Positions 25,531 through 37,608 of a stretch of DNA of 64,000 bases are shown piece after piece. The stretch is from Centroberyx gerrardi (lineage: Eukaryota > Chordata > Actinopteri > Beryciformes > Berycidae). Numbering within the stretch: position 1 is the first letter of the stretch; each line of letters opens with the position of its first letter. A model generated the notes under the pieces. That model saw only the letters and a list, made by a program, of their open reading frames with translations, searched no databases and was not told the origin of the DNA. Where the stretch lies: positions 18,002,176-18,066,175 of the forward strand of contig NC_136016.1 of assembly GCF_048128805.1 (NCBI RefSeq), written 5' to 3'. A program made the position numbers and the translations under genes.

Positions 25531-26855
25531 TGTATATATACATAATGATATTTTTTGTTTCAGCTGTAGCATGACATGTCATAGTTAAGTCATGTCACCC
25601 AGCCACTATCAACATGTATTGAACACCAAACAAAATCTTCAAATTCAGTCAAAACATTACAGTCTAGAAAAAGGAATTATGAACTAGAAAATGAAAAACG
25701 CCTTAACTTGAGTGCTGTTTCCATTTCAGGAGCACTGGTACATGTCCTACATAGATCTGCTGCAGCGCTTCGAATTGTGGAACGTGTCTAATGAGGTCAT
25801 CAAGCTGAGCACATGCAGCGCCATCACCTGCCTGAACCAGGCATCCACCACACTGCACATCAACTGCAGCAACTGCAAACGGCCTATGAGCAACAAGGGC
25901 TGGATCTGTGACAGGTATGACCATCGCATCACCTGAATTTGTTGTCCAGTTAATTTAAAAGTGCTACGTGTAGCATTTTTAAACCTCAATATATCATTGT
26001 GAAATTAATTGTGATACCTTGGTATAATTACTGTAAACAAATGAGACTACGGTGGAGACGACTGGTAGCCTCTCTCTCACACCAGTGGTATTGTTAGTGG
26101 TTCAAAATTAAGATCCCATTTCCCATAAAACCTGTTGCTTTCTGTCACAAAGAGGATGTTGCTACTTGCCCCACTTCCCTCTCCCTGGCATCACTCTGGG
26201 TGCGTTTGTTTTCTTTTTAGCTGTATTGAAAAGGATAAACATCGAAATTCACCATCAGCATTTCACTCTTTCCACCATCTGCCATTGTGAGAAACGCTGA
26301 AAGCTTTAGCTCCATTTGCGCAGGAAAAACAACGTCCGTTTTCCTGTTTTATACCATAAAACAATACAGCAGATTTCCCATGAAATCTGATCCGGTGGCG
26401 AACAATGTAAAATGCAATATAGAGACTGCCAATCTTCTCAGTAATGGTCTCCTTTGTTTACGGTAGTTATACTGTCTCAACATTAATGTGGTAATGATTT
26501 ATTGATGTTAAAATGTTGCACGTTGCCACTCTTAAACAGTAGAAGTAAAGGTTTTCTCTCCCTAGGAGTATTGTTGCTATCTTTTCTCATAATATGCAGA
26601 TTCTATGTGTGATTAGCATACATAGAATATACATTTAATTTTGACATGAATCAAGCTCTGACCAGAGTCCTGTGCCTCTCCTCCAGGTGCCACCAGTGTG
26701 CCAGTGTGTGTGCGGTGTGCCACCATGTGGTGAAGGGGCTGTTTGTGTGGTGTCAGGGCTGCAGCCACGGCGGGCATCTGGAGCACATGATGAACTGGCT
26801 GAAGAGCAGCTCCCACTGCCCGGCCGGCTGCGGTCACCTGTGTGAGTACACCTGA
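21522..26855 (+). CDS. wdr24: WDR24, GATOR2 complex subunit (789 aa)
   Basis: Nine coding exons: 21522-22002, 22746-22923, 23110-23782, 23983-24095, 24183-24310, 24443-24547, 24699-25036, 25730-25914 and 26687-26855. They give 790 codons including the stop, close to the human length. WDR24 is a subunit of GATOR2, which opposes GATOR1 and lets amino acids activate mTORC1 at the lysosome. The N-terminus is a WD40 propeller: repeats such as [25 protein letters not shown] and [10 protein letters not shown] lie in roughly residues 60-330. A low-complexity acidic linker ([15 protein letters not shown]) follows. The C-terminus is a Cys/His-rich zinc-binding module ([45 protein letters not shown]) of the RING type that joins GATOR2 subunits. 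Putative untranslated exons lie at about 19505-19545, 20831-20999, 21149-21227 and from 21518. The start [12 protein letters not shown] matches the family. Confidence 0.97.
22379..22710. mobile_element. hAT-like MITE in wdr24 intron 1 (332 bp)
   Basis: The left terminus TATGGATGCAAGAATAC is the inverted match (one mismatch) of the right terminus GTATCTTTGCATCCATA. Flanks TTTTTTTC and TTTATTCC agree at 6 of 8 positions, consistent with a decayed 8-bp target duplication. An internal inverted pair (GGTATTGGAT / ATCCAATACC) adds hairpin potential. The right end lies only about 35 bp before the acceptor of the 22746 exon. Confidence 0.75.
25473..25529. repeat. (AT)n microsatellite
   Basis: About 57 bp of uninterrupted AT dinucleotides in the wdr24 intron between 25036 and 25730, preceded by a short ACAT tract near 25207-25222. 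Confidence 0.95.
25961..26529. mobile_element. MITE with about 80-bp imperfect inverted ends in wdr24 intron 8
   Basis: The left arm begins GTGCTACGTGTAGCATTTTT and runs through 'caatatatcatt' and 'attactgtaaacaaa'. The right arm, reverse-complemented, begins GTGGCAACGTGCAACATTTT and runs through 'caataaatcatt' and 'actaccgtaaacaaa'. The same blocks in the same order show diverged terminal inverted repeats. The interior is non-coding. Target duplication is unclear. Confidence 0.75.
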
Positions 26856-27829
26856 CCCGGCACACCTGACCCGTCACACAGCCGGCTCTCTGTGGGAAAC
26901 GATCCTCAAACCGGCCTGGATCACACACACACACACACCGCAGACGAACGAGACGTCTTCATCCCTCCACATGGGCCCACATTCCATCGCCTCTTGTCAC
27001 GGTGGAAAGAAAGAAAGATGGCTGTGTGGGTGTTCAAGTGTGATTCATTGGAGGATGCATTGAGTCCGAAGGAGGAGGGGATTTATTATGTTGAGCGTTT
27101 CGAGTTCGTCCCACACTCAAGCGGTCTCTCCCGGACAGTCCGTCACAGCCATTCAGAAGTAAACACGATTATATGTGAATTTATATTTGCATTCGAGTTG
27201 CCTTTTTGTTTTTAAACCCACTGGTGAAATTCTGCATGGGCGGAAGTATTTGACAGACATTCAAAACTGAATGCAATAATTGGTGAATTCACACTTGCTG
27301 CATTTTACCTTTTTTGTTTTTAACCCATCAGTAAAATTCTGAAGTCTGTGCAGAAGTATCTGCAGATATTAAATGGACTGCTAAATATGTACATAAAAAC
27401 TATTTTGGTGGACTATGGATAATGTTTAATTGATTTATATGAGATTATTTACAGTTTATTATTATTATTAAAGTGTTATTAACAGTTGAGCTGTTGGTCA
27501 GCTGCTCATGGTTAGCACTCTATTAAAGCAATACATATTGAGACAGAAGTTAACCTGGTCTATGAATCATAAGGAATATTTAAATGCCACGTGTTTGTTT
27601 TTTTAACCTGCCTTTCTTTCATAGCTTCACTTATCGCACTTAATCGTCCATATCTGTCACATGTATAAATCAGATTTTCTGATTAATCACACTAAATTAA
27701 GCACAACTCAAATTAATTGAATTTTGTTGATGCATGGTACTTTTTGGCTGCATTTGTAGACTCAATGTTTTACATAACGGTGAACATCCTCACACCCCGC
27801 ATTTAGTTTTTTAAAAGCAAGTGGAACCA

Positions 27830-28165
27830 GTTAAACAGTCTGTGTGCACCAGATTTGTACAAAAGGGGGGAAATTTGGTTGTAATCCAGGGTGAGTCGAT
27901 TGAACTCGCACTCTGCTTCGTATTCATACAGTTGCCCACATTGACACCTGGCAGCCGCCCAGTACAGCTAGTCTTCTGCCGCTGAGCAGCTCCAGTGGAG
28001 TAGTGGGGGTAAAGGGCCGCGCTCAAGGGCATCTCCATGGTAGTTAAGGGAGCGAAGAGCATTACTCATTCACTTTCCCCAACCACATTTTCCCCAGACA
28101 GACCCAGAAATTCAAACTGGCAACCTTCCAGTCACAAGCCCACTTCTCTTCCCTAGACCCAGTGT
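27830..28165 (-). mobile_element. tRNA-derived SINE (minus strand)
   Basis: The reverse complement carries a tRNA-like head: GTGGGCTTGTGACTGGAAGG followed by TTGCCAGTTTGAATTTC, which resembles a polymerase III B box (GGTTCGAANNC) with its spacing. The body holds the 'cactcattcactttccccaacc ... tcaagggca' block common in teleost SINE copies. It lies downstream of wdr24 and is diverged, so probably inactive. The family name cannot be fixed here. Confidence 0.65.
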
Positions 28166-28839
28166 GTGCTGCATTCATCGGCTGGCCATGCAGGATTGTC
28201 CTATGTGGATAATTTGTGTATCTCACCACCGGTGTACAAGTGTGGATGAACAGTCTCTTTTACTGTGGAGATGAGGGCCGTCCAGATATACGTCAAGAGG
28301 CCAGTCTTGTGTTTGTGTTGTGAAATTTGACTGTTAGCGTAAGAATCCATCCATGTTAAATCCCAATCCTGTGTATCCTGATGGCAACTGCATGGTGCAT
28401 GTTAAGACCAAGTGACACAAGTGTATGTTTGTACAGATTCAGTGTGATTAATTGGTGCCAATTCAGATTTGCTTATTTGATGACCAGCAGTTGTTGGGGC
28501 TGTTTGAGCGGCGTTTGCCAAGACTGTCACCGTTCCAGCAAGATTAATGTCATACAAGGTTGTGGTAAGAAAATTTTGTCTGACAATGATCTAATGGGAA
28601 AAGTGATGCTGGTCCTTGAAGACTCACTAACCATCTCCAACCCACCACCCAACCAGAATTTTCTCTCTTGGTAAATCTGCATGTTGGTAGTCCTTCACAC
28701 CTTTCTCTCATTAGATATGTAAATTATTGCATAACCTAACATTTTTGATTAATTTTAACCTGGTTATCTTAAACATAGCACTGACACAGGTCATCCTAAC
28801 GGCATTCTAATGCATGTTGATGCTGGCTGTGTCCCTCTT

Positions 28840-29000
28840 GAAAAATGGTTCAGCTGTTGGCGAGTATTTCTGGATCCGCACTTGACTGGTTTGCATCATA
28901 TCTATCAAACAGACAATTGTCAGTATGTTTCAGTGATACCGTTTCATTATCCGTGGAGGCTCCTCGGGTTTATTCTTGGACCTATCTGTATTTCAGAGGT
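28840..29000 (+). pseudogene. Frameshifted LINE reverse-transcriptase fragment
   Basis: One frame reads SISGSALDWFASYLSNRQ, a signature of L2/CR1/Rex1-type reverse transcriptases (G-[IV]-SG-x-ALDWFxSYLS). About 30 residues later the frame shifts and a second frame supplies GFILGPICIS, a remnant of the PQGSxLGPLLF block. Only this short relic is recognisable. It is non-functional. Confidence 0.7.
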
Positions 29001-30115
29001 TTGGAGGGATTTCAGGGTAAAACAGATTAAGTTTTAAGTATGACCTGTGTAGAAAGTGGAGCTACATGGCAATTCTACCTGACAACTTGATCGTCTACTA
29101 ATTGAGATTGGAGTTCAGAAGCTTGCAACACTGGGTGAAATCAGCAATTGGATGGCAAAATATTTCTGTGCTTCGAGACAGAAAGCTGGAACAGTAAAAT
29201 GCTGTTTTGCTCTAAAAACGGGTCGATATATTGAAGATGTATTCAATCATTTTATTTTGAAAATTCAGCACTCTGCAGTTACATTAGGGAATGTCCATAT
29301 AATTCAAATGGATAGAAAGGACCCTTCCTGGTGTATCATAATGTAGTGCTGTAAATAATAAACTGACAGTTTTCACAGACATTTTTCCCCTGTATGAGCT
29401 TTTCAGCTCTTGAACTTGCATTCAGCAGGACTATATTTCCAGACACCTAGCAACAGCATACAAATGAGTAAATTTCATTCAAATCGTAAAGCATCGCTCT
29501 ACAGAGATGATTTTGATTAAGTGATCAGACTACTATAATACATTTACCTCTGAACTTTCATTGATTGGTGGCATAATCATAATTTACTCCACATTTCATA
29601 TAGGAAAAAAGCACTGAAGGTACAAACATTTTACTTCATCTGGGTAGAGAAGCTTCACAGCATGACCGCCTCTGATCCTCACATAGAGGACCGTGCGAGT
29701 CAGTCCATCCTCCTCTCTGTGCACTTTCAATACACACCAGCACAAGCATGTGTGGGTCAGTTACCCTTCCTGCCTGCTTGTCATTTCCCTGCAGTAGCTG
29801 CCGTTGGCCTTGGCCTTGTCCGTGTCTGGCCAGCTCCGGTCCTTCAGCCGTTCCTGGAAAAGCAGCTGGCCAGCGGCTTCACTCCTCCAGCCTCTCTGGT
29901 CAGGCAGGGCCGGCCTCATCTTTGGCCTTCTCCCATTCCATTGAGTTTGTTCAGGGTGGTACGCTCACCCTCCGTCAGCGTTGGCAGAAGCCCCCTACAA
30001 AGACGAGAAAAGCAATTTGTCCTCATTTGATTTAGTAGTACCAGCAGTAAAGCTGTTCATGTCGTATCTGTCTGATAACGCCGGAGAATTTGTTGTAAGG
30101 ATTCACCTGTGAAGG

Positions 30116-33100
30116 CTAAGGCCGCTCCCAGCTGTCTGTGACTTTCTCCGGGACGCTCAGTCGCCTCAGGCTCTGCAGCACCGTCTGCAGGGTCCCCGCT
30201 GGTATGATGAAACAACCAGACACCAGCATAAGACGACTCCACTGACATCACAACACCACTTTGATCACTCAGCATTACACCATCTTACCCAGTTCTTCTT
30301 CATAGGAATCCAGCTTTTTCATTAGTTCTACAGCACTGCAGGGCTTCAAGCTTTCCCCAGCTACAAGGACAAGTGAAAAAAAAATGTTTAAGTGATTTAC
30401 TGCAGACACTGTCAAGGTCCTATCCAACCTAACACGCTTGAACCCACCTTTAACACCAGTGTCACCTTTCGTTTTATCTTCCCCGCCAGGATAAGGGCTG
30501 CCGTTCCCATCAGTACTGAGGCGGGACAGCAGTTCTGTGCGACAGGCCCTGGCCTTCACCAGCGTGGCGCTGATTTCCTGGGCCAGCCGGTGGTTCTCCA
30601 CCAGCTCGGCGTGGACCCTCCTCCACGCCATCTTGTCTTCCATGAGACATCCCTCCATCACTGTACGCAACTCCTTCTCCTGAGACACCTGGCCCTGCAG
30701 GCTCTCCACCTCCTCACAGCGCTTGTATGGGGAGAGGAGGGTCAGTCAGTCAGGTGTCAGTCAGTTCAGTAACTTAAGGAACAACCATAGCTGAAATATT
30801 TAGTGTCTGTATGGCAGTTACAGTCAGGGTTAGCTTAGCAGTTACCTTGTGTAGCTGAATGGCCATCTCCTGCATCTCAGCCTCAAGCTGGTCAGCGTAG
30901 GCCTGTTCCAGAGCGTCACTCGGCGGTCGAGCGCTGCTGTGCCATCTTGCAATAGCTGAGGTCATCTTACGCTTTGGTCCAAACAATCTGCAGTGCCAGC
31001 AACAGATTCAGTGTTTTATGCCATAAGCAAACAGAAATGTGAACAACTGGCAAGGTCTTCACACAGTATGCACTGTGGTAAATGTGAAAGAAGGACCTAA
31101 ATCTCTTACGTGATCCCTACTTCTTTTAGATCATTCTCAGTGAGGGTGAGGAATATCCTCAGGTCAATGTCTTGCTCTTCCAGTACGGGGAGGTACTTAG
31201 AAAAGCCAATCTGCTCCAAGAACTCTGCAAGATCCTACTCAAATAAAAAGATTATAGGTCAAGAACCCAAAATCAGAAAGACAGTCAAGAATAAAATGGT
31301 CCAAACATAATGCAGTAAAGGTCATTATTACTGGTATAACAAAAACTTGAGCAAGCACAGGCATGCCTTGGGACCAGTGTAGGAAGGAGGATGACCAACA
31401 GGCGAGCGCATCCCGCAGTTTCCTGTGCCACCGGACTGAGCTGCATCATTGCTGCCATGTCGACTTTTGCCTTTTGAATGATGACCCTTGTTGACTCGGC
31501 GAGAGCTGCTCTTTTTGCACTGGTCTGAGTCCTGTTGGACAAAGGTGCATTGTCTGTGTCAATGTGATATCCAACAATGGTGCTTAGTTAAAACATTATT
31601 CTGGTTTGTGTCTCTAAAGTGCTCTCATGTGTTTTCACCTCGTTGCTCTCCACAGAGCCTTCCCAGCTAAGGCCGATCACCCGAGGCAGGCCCTCGCTGC
31701 TGCTGCTGCTGCTCCTCATGGTCGGCATGTCGTTGTCGAAGAACGGACTCTCATCTGCAAGAGGATCACAGAGTATTTCGGTTGTTTCGGCAGACACACA
31801 GTACAGCTGATGGAGGAGGATTTCTAAAATCTTCCTTGAGTTAATCAAAGATCATAGCAACATTAAGATTTCTTGTGGTGCATTTATTCCAAAGGGATGT
31901 TACTGTTCAACAGATGTACTATAGGTGTCACACCACAGTATGGTTATTATGGGTTGTCAGTCTTGTAAGTTTCAGACCTCTGCTGCTGTTGCTCTGGCCG
32001 TCCAGCTCGTTGATGGGCGAGGTGACATCACGGTAACAGATCCCCTCGCTCTGTTCCCCAATGTCCCGGAACGTCATGTAGCCCGGCGGCGCGGCAGGAG
32101 GCTCTAGAGGGAGGAAGAGACAACCAGCTTGAACCATTCAGTGCCAAGTCATCCTAGTACTAACTAATGGCAACATGTCACTGATTAAGTGCTTCATACC
32201 ACAGTCATCTCTGTATGGTTAATTTAACATGTAAATACAGGTTTGTCCTCAACTTTACTTCCTCTCATATTTGCCATGATTCAGTTTATTGGATCTCAAC
32301 ATACAGAGGCAGTCAGGCAGTTGAGCCAATCAGGGGAAATCCATTAACTGTACACAAAGTGGGCTGAAGCAGGGAAGGGGCAGGAGAGGAGGGAGGTTTT
32401 GTGTATTATAACTTCCCAACCTGAACCACCACACTCTGATATTGCAAAGTGTAATTGGTATGCAAAAAATGCAAACAGTTTGGCGGATTTGAGATGGGAT
32501 GGGATAACCTATGTGACGCTACCACAGAGTTTGCTGGTGCCTCCTACTCGGAACTTGGCGATGGCCTGGGGCCCATCGTGGATGCTGAGGCCTTTAGTGC
32601 GGCTCCGACTCGGCCTCGGCCTCGGAGGTGCGCTGTCCGAGTCCTCAGAGGAGCTCAGGTCCTCAAAGTGTTCTGACGGGGGTGAACCGCAGACAGAGAA
32701 CCCATCAGAAAACCGCAAAGACAGACTTACAAAGGTTTATAGACAGTCCAGAAAAAAGTATCAATGAATAGAAAACATTAAGCTCTTTAATACTGCTGAA
32801 AGACATGTCACTGTACCTGGTTTGACTTTTGGAGAACGTGAGTCAATGAGGCTGGCGATCTTGGTGTAGCCGTACATCATCGCCAGGGCGCGGGCAGTCT
32901 CTCCTTTAGCGTTCCTCTCATCTACTTTCACCTTCTGTTAGTGCATAAGCGTCGATAAAAAACAGCTGTCAGGATCAGATGGAGTAGTAGATCAGTTAGA
33001 GCGTATCAGAGGACGGTATCCTACTCACATGGTCCAGCAGGTACTGAACGATGATTTCATGCCCAGAAGCAGCAGCCTCCATCAGGGGAGTGAAACCAGA

Positions 33101-33966
33101 CACTGGCTCCCTGTGGATGGAAAAAGCCTCATAAGAAACCTCACAGACTAAATGGAAGATTGTAATTCAGTGTTAAGAAGATGAATGAAGACACTGACTT
33201 CACATTGGCATTCGCGTTGTTATCCAGCAGGAACTTGACCATCTGCTGGTGGCCTGTGCTGGTGCAGTGGAGCAGAGCCGTCCAGCCTCTGGAGTCCTTC
33301 AGCTCCAGCTCAGCACCTTGCTTTTGGGGCAACAAAAGAACATTTCATATATTGAATGACATACTGAAAATACATAACACTAGTCCCTGTCGAATTAAGA
33401 TGTACTGTAAACACTGACACGGCAATTTCAAACACTGACAACACAGATAAAGCATGGCATGAACTGTTACTGTCCAATAGCGCCTTTTGTACCTGCAGCA
33501 GAAAGTAAGCAATGCTTTCATTCCCGCAGCTTGCCGCCAGCATCAGCGGAGTGAGGCCTTTGGTAGTCGTTGCGTTTACATTCACTCCGGCCTCCAGCAG
33601 GAGATTGGCGATGTTGTCATGTCCAATGTAAGACGCATACATCAGTGGAGTCCAGCCTCCGACGTTCTTTCCATCCAGGTCCACCTGTTTTCTAAGAAGA
33701 CACAAGATTATAGACTGCAAACAGAGATGAATGGACCTGGCAGTAGTTGTAATTATTATTGTATTATTGTTAGTTGTTATAATTATTGTTAGTACTCACT
33801 TTTTGATGCACTCTGCCACTACATCATACTGGCCTATAGAGCAGGCAGTGTGGAGGTCCAGGGGGACATCCAGCTCCTCAGGCCGGACCAAGGTGTCACC
33901 CAGCCACAGGGAGAGGCTGGCACCCAGCTGCTCTGACTCGCTGGCCTCGTCACTCAATTCAGACAT
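30116..33966 (-). CDS. anks3: ANKS3, ankyrin repeat and SAM domain protein 3 (646 aa)
   Basis: Fourteen coding exons on the minus strand: 33966-33800, 33691-33493, 33320-33199, 33110-33029, 32934-32817, 32672-32523, 32103-31978, 31754-31639, 31531-31367, 31234-31110, 30987-30846, 30721-30448, 30360-30289 and 30198-30116. The total is 647 codons with consistent phases; the human protein is a little longer. ANKS3 is a ciliary scaffold that links ANKS6/NEK8 and nephronophthisis proteins. The N-terminus MSELSDEASE matches the family. Ankyrin repeats follow (GGWTPLMYASYIGHDNIANL, GLTPLMLAASCGNESIAYF, GWTALLHCTSTGHQQMVKF, GFTPLMEAAASGHEIIV). Then come a serine-rich linker (SSSSSSEGLPRVIGLSWEG), a SAM domain (DLAEFLEQIGFSKYLPVLEE ... 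LFGPKRKMTSAI) and a C-terminal coiled coil. Two details are unusual: a GC donor after 31367, and a weak GTAGCG donor after 32523. The C-terminus VTDSWERP aligns with the human end. Confidence 0.95.
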
Positions 33967-33996
33967 TTTCACCTCTACTCTTCTCTCCTCACACCT

Positions 33997-34450
33997 GAAA
34001 ACAGAGGCGAATCAGTGAGTATGCACTAAAGGCAAAGATGAAATGCTCAGTTAAAATCCATGGGTTCAGTGTGGAGTCTACTTTATAATATACGAAGAAC
34101 TGTCCTAAATAATATTAGCTTATGACATGCAATTACTTCAATGCAGGCACCACTGACATTTGAAGTCTAGCTCATACCTAACACTAGCTAACAGTAAGTT
34201 CTAGTTAATAATGTACAGTGTGGACGCAACGAATCGCTCAAAACTTGACTCTGCTAGTTAGCTTAGCGAGATAAAAGTTAGCCCGGAAAACTTCTCCCAC
34301 CACATATAGTAAATGAACAATAATTAAAACCGTCAAACAACAACCTAAAGGATCTATATTTTAAACAGTGGAAAAAAACAGTCTTATAATTTAAACTTAC
34401 AGGCAACAGGTACAGTTTGTTTTCTCAGTGGCCGAATCCTGAAACTTTTT
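33997..34450 (-). promoter_or_regulatory. anks3 5' UTR exon and promoter region
   Basis: Upstream of the start codon there is an acceptor-like TTTTCAG (minus strand, about 33997-34003) and farther up a donor-like CCTGTAAGTT near 34402. This suggests a non-coding first exon at about 34402-34450. No TATA box is visible. Inference from splice signals only. Confidence 0.4.
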
Positions 34451-35475
34451 GTTGTGTGTGTCACACTCAATTGTGCTCGGGTTGTTCCTTTCCTGCTTTA
34501 AAGGTACTGCGAAGAATTTTCATTTAAAACAGTGCATATTGTTTCTCAGTCTGGGAGATAGCATTACCAATATATATCCAGTTATATTGGTAAAACAAAA
34601 AAACAGCAAAGGTTCTTAGTTATACGCTAAAGACAAATACTTTCTGTTTTGTAGTCTAACTGTAAACTGCAATCTAAGGATTTGGTGTCACACACAAAAA
34701 ATAGTAATCAACCCAGGACACTACTGTTTACTAAACTTTATTTCGTGAATTACTGCTTTTGGAAGTTGATATAATCAAAATGTGTTATTACGTTATTGAA
34801 CCTGCCTCTCTTTAACTGTACAAACAGAACTGTTAGGCATCAACTGAGCACCTTTTACAAGTTTTAATAGATACAGTATGTAAAGCAGATCCTACTTTAG
34901 AGATATGAGCAACCAACTTCATTTAATCTTTTTTCTAGACAGAAATAGACCAAGAGCAACTACTCTAGCTCAACTTTTCATAGACAAGTAATCAGCAATA
35001 AGCTGTTTCTCTTCTGTGATAAATCCACTCAACACAAAAACACGTGTGCACTGACTGAGCTAGCTGGGATTTTTTTACTGTAAACTCTTATATTTGTATC
35101 AATGTGCCATACCATTGATGAAGTGAAACAATGATCAAACAATATCAAATACTGCAGTAATAACTTGTTTATTATTGTTTAACAGCTTACAATAAAAAAT
35201 AACAATGCAAACAAACATACAAAATACTTTATTTAGACATATGATACAAACAGCCAGCACTGCAAGCAGTCAGGACTGGAAACTGAAGGATTTCATTCTC
35301 TCTCTCCAACTGCAATGCAACTCCTGGCTAGTGAAGGCATTTTGATTTCTGCGTGCTTCTTTCTAATTTCTGACACAAAACATGTCCGGCACACCGCACA
35401 AATCAGACTGACCAGACCTGGTGAGTGAGGCCTTTTTTCCAACATATGGTCGAAAACTTGTCTAAAATTACCAGG
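34451..35475. other. Intergenic space between anks3 and the C8orf33 homologue
   Basis: A/T-rich, no supported coding frame. A minus-strand AATAAA at 35228-35233 lies about 245 bp downstream of the C8orf33-homologue stop and is its likely poly(A) signal. Confidence 0.5.
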
Positions 35476-36715
35476 CTACGAGTCAAGAAAATTGAAGCGA
35501 AACTCTTCCTTTGACGGAGCGAAGACAAAAGTCGACACCTCCTGCTGAGTCGCTGCGCTCGTGTTTGCAGCCTGGGACTCAGTTTGCAACGTCTGCCGCT
35601 TGCTCTTTTCCTCTGTGGCCGGTGTGTGGGTTTGGATTTCAGCTCTCCGGTGGAAAACAGATGTCTTTGAGGAATTTGACACAGCTTTGACCTGCGCTGA
35701 TGCAATTGCTGGTGGAGAGAAGAAATCTGTTAATTAATGGGACTTCAACACACACACAACAGAAACAGAAACTACAACTCCAAGAGCATTTTAACTTTTT
35801 AAGTGGGTTTAAGTGGCTTTTTTTCACCTAGAAAACACCTTCAGGCTTAGGACAGGAATCAGCAGAGGTGTGACCAAGTCCACTTTGCTCGAGTCCCAAG
35901 TCAATCTCAAGTCTTGAGGCACAAGTCCCAAGTGTAAATGTATATTACCAAGTCAAGTCTATGTCATTAATGTCAAGTCTCAAGTCTAAATGTAGCAAAC
36001 AGCAAGTCAAGTCAGAACAAATCAAGAGTGCAGTATCAATTTAATATCTTAAAGAAAACAAAATATCTAGGACTTCTCAGTGTAATATGGTTTTAATAGG
36101 ATAAAAACTTGGTAAGAGCATCATGAGTTTGATTTCTATAATCAGTTTCAACTTCAATAAATTCAATCATTCCATACAAATTCAGAAAACAGAAAAGAAA
36201 GAAAGAAAAAAGTTGTCTGGTGGAACAAATCTCATCACTTTCAATCTACGTCATTTACACAAACACAAGATCTTTTTTCAAGACTTTGGAAACCTTTTCA
36301 AGTCATCAAAGTACAAGTCAAAGTCACCAGAACCCAAGTCACGTCAAGTCTCAAGTATTCTCTTCATGAATCAAGTTGAGTCTCAATTTGTGACTCGAGT
36401 CCAACTCATGTGACCTTTCTCAAGAGAAAGTAACTCTGCTTGTTATAAACACATAAACTGTTCCCATGGATTTGCCATTTTATTGCCCTTCTGCATGATC
36501 CTGTTCAGATGTATCATAGCAACAGGAGACACACTGTTCTCCCTCAGCACTTTATTATTTCTACTCACCGCCCTGAATGAGTCTGAACTGCTTGTCCTTC
36601 TCCTCTTCCATTTTCTTCCTGTAGTCTCCGGTCATGGCTCTCATCACCTGCCTCTTCTTGGCCAGCGGAGCTTTAGAGCTGCGCAGCGTCTTCAGCGCGC
36701 AGGACGCCTCCTCCT

Positions 36716-36751
<36 letters not shown>

Positions 36752-37608
36752 ATCAACTATCAGAGCCATTCATGATCCTGAACTGTCAGTCACATTTAAG
36801 TAGTGCATCATCTTTATCATTTAAGTGTAGTAAACAGGGTCGGGCGATAATTCAATATTATCGTTTATCGTCTTTCAGTGGAATCGTATCATGATGACTG
36901 ACTCTGTTTGGGTGTCCCCTTCTGGGTCCTCATTCCCAGCTCCAGCTGCTCGATGCACCAGTCCAGCTCCCTGTTCAGCTGCTCTTCTGCACTCTGCAAG
37001 ACACAGTCGCACTTTACTCCGACATCAAATCACTACGAATCCCACCGTGACAACGATTAGGTTGAGAGAAAACGTTTCACACTGACCAGCACCGGGTCTT
37101 CGCCTCCTCCGCTCCCCTCAGTCGGACTTGGCTTCTGCTGCACCTCGGTGCTTTCTGGGGCTTTCTTCTTCCCAGATTTCTTCTTCTTCTTGGCTTTCGT
37201 CGGCTGAGGTGGGGAACTAACCTGCTGCTGTGAGTCGGAGGGATTTTCCTCTCGGACGCAGTTTTGGCTGCTTGGAGAAGAAGCAGCAGCCTCCAAGGTT
37301 TCCATCTTCATGTCTTCAGGCGGGACGGGGGGGATTTGGAAGTTGAAGGCGAACCCAGAGCCCTGTCCTGTAAAGGCTGTCAGGCCTGCTGACTTGTTCG
37401 ATGGCGGTTTCCTGTCTGATGATGGTGTTTCCTCCTGCTGCGCTGCTGGAGAATCCCCAGAGAAGAAGTTGAACTTGAAGGAGTTATCGCTGCGAGTCCA
37501 GAGGGCTTTCTCTGCTCGGCCTGGGCCAGTGGGAGTGGAGCTGTTTGACTTGGGTTCAATATCTGTCTCAACATAAAAACATAAACACATACACATGCAG
37601 CACCCGCG

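Larger units (their letters stand above)
26856..30106. other. Repeat-rich interval between wdr24 and anks3
   Basis: The wdr24 3' UTR must start here, followed by the SINE (27830-28165) and the LINE fragment (28840-29000). The minus-strand sequence around 29700-29994 is probably a spliced 3' UTR exon of anks3: an acceptor-like TTTGTAG precedes 29994. I see no other gene. Confidence 0.45.

Noticed and set aside
29152-29346. Frame of 64 residues downstream of the LINE fragment
   Set aside because: Short, no recognisable domain, and inside a repeat-rich interval.
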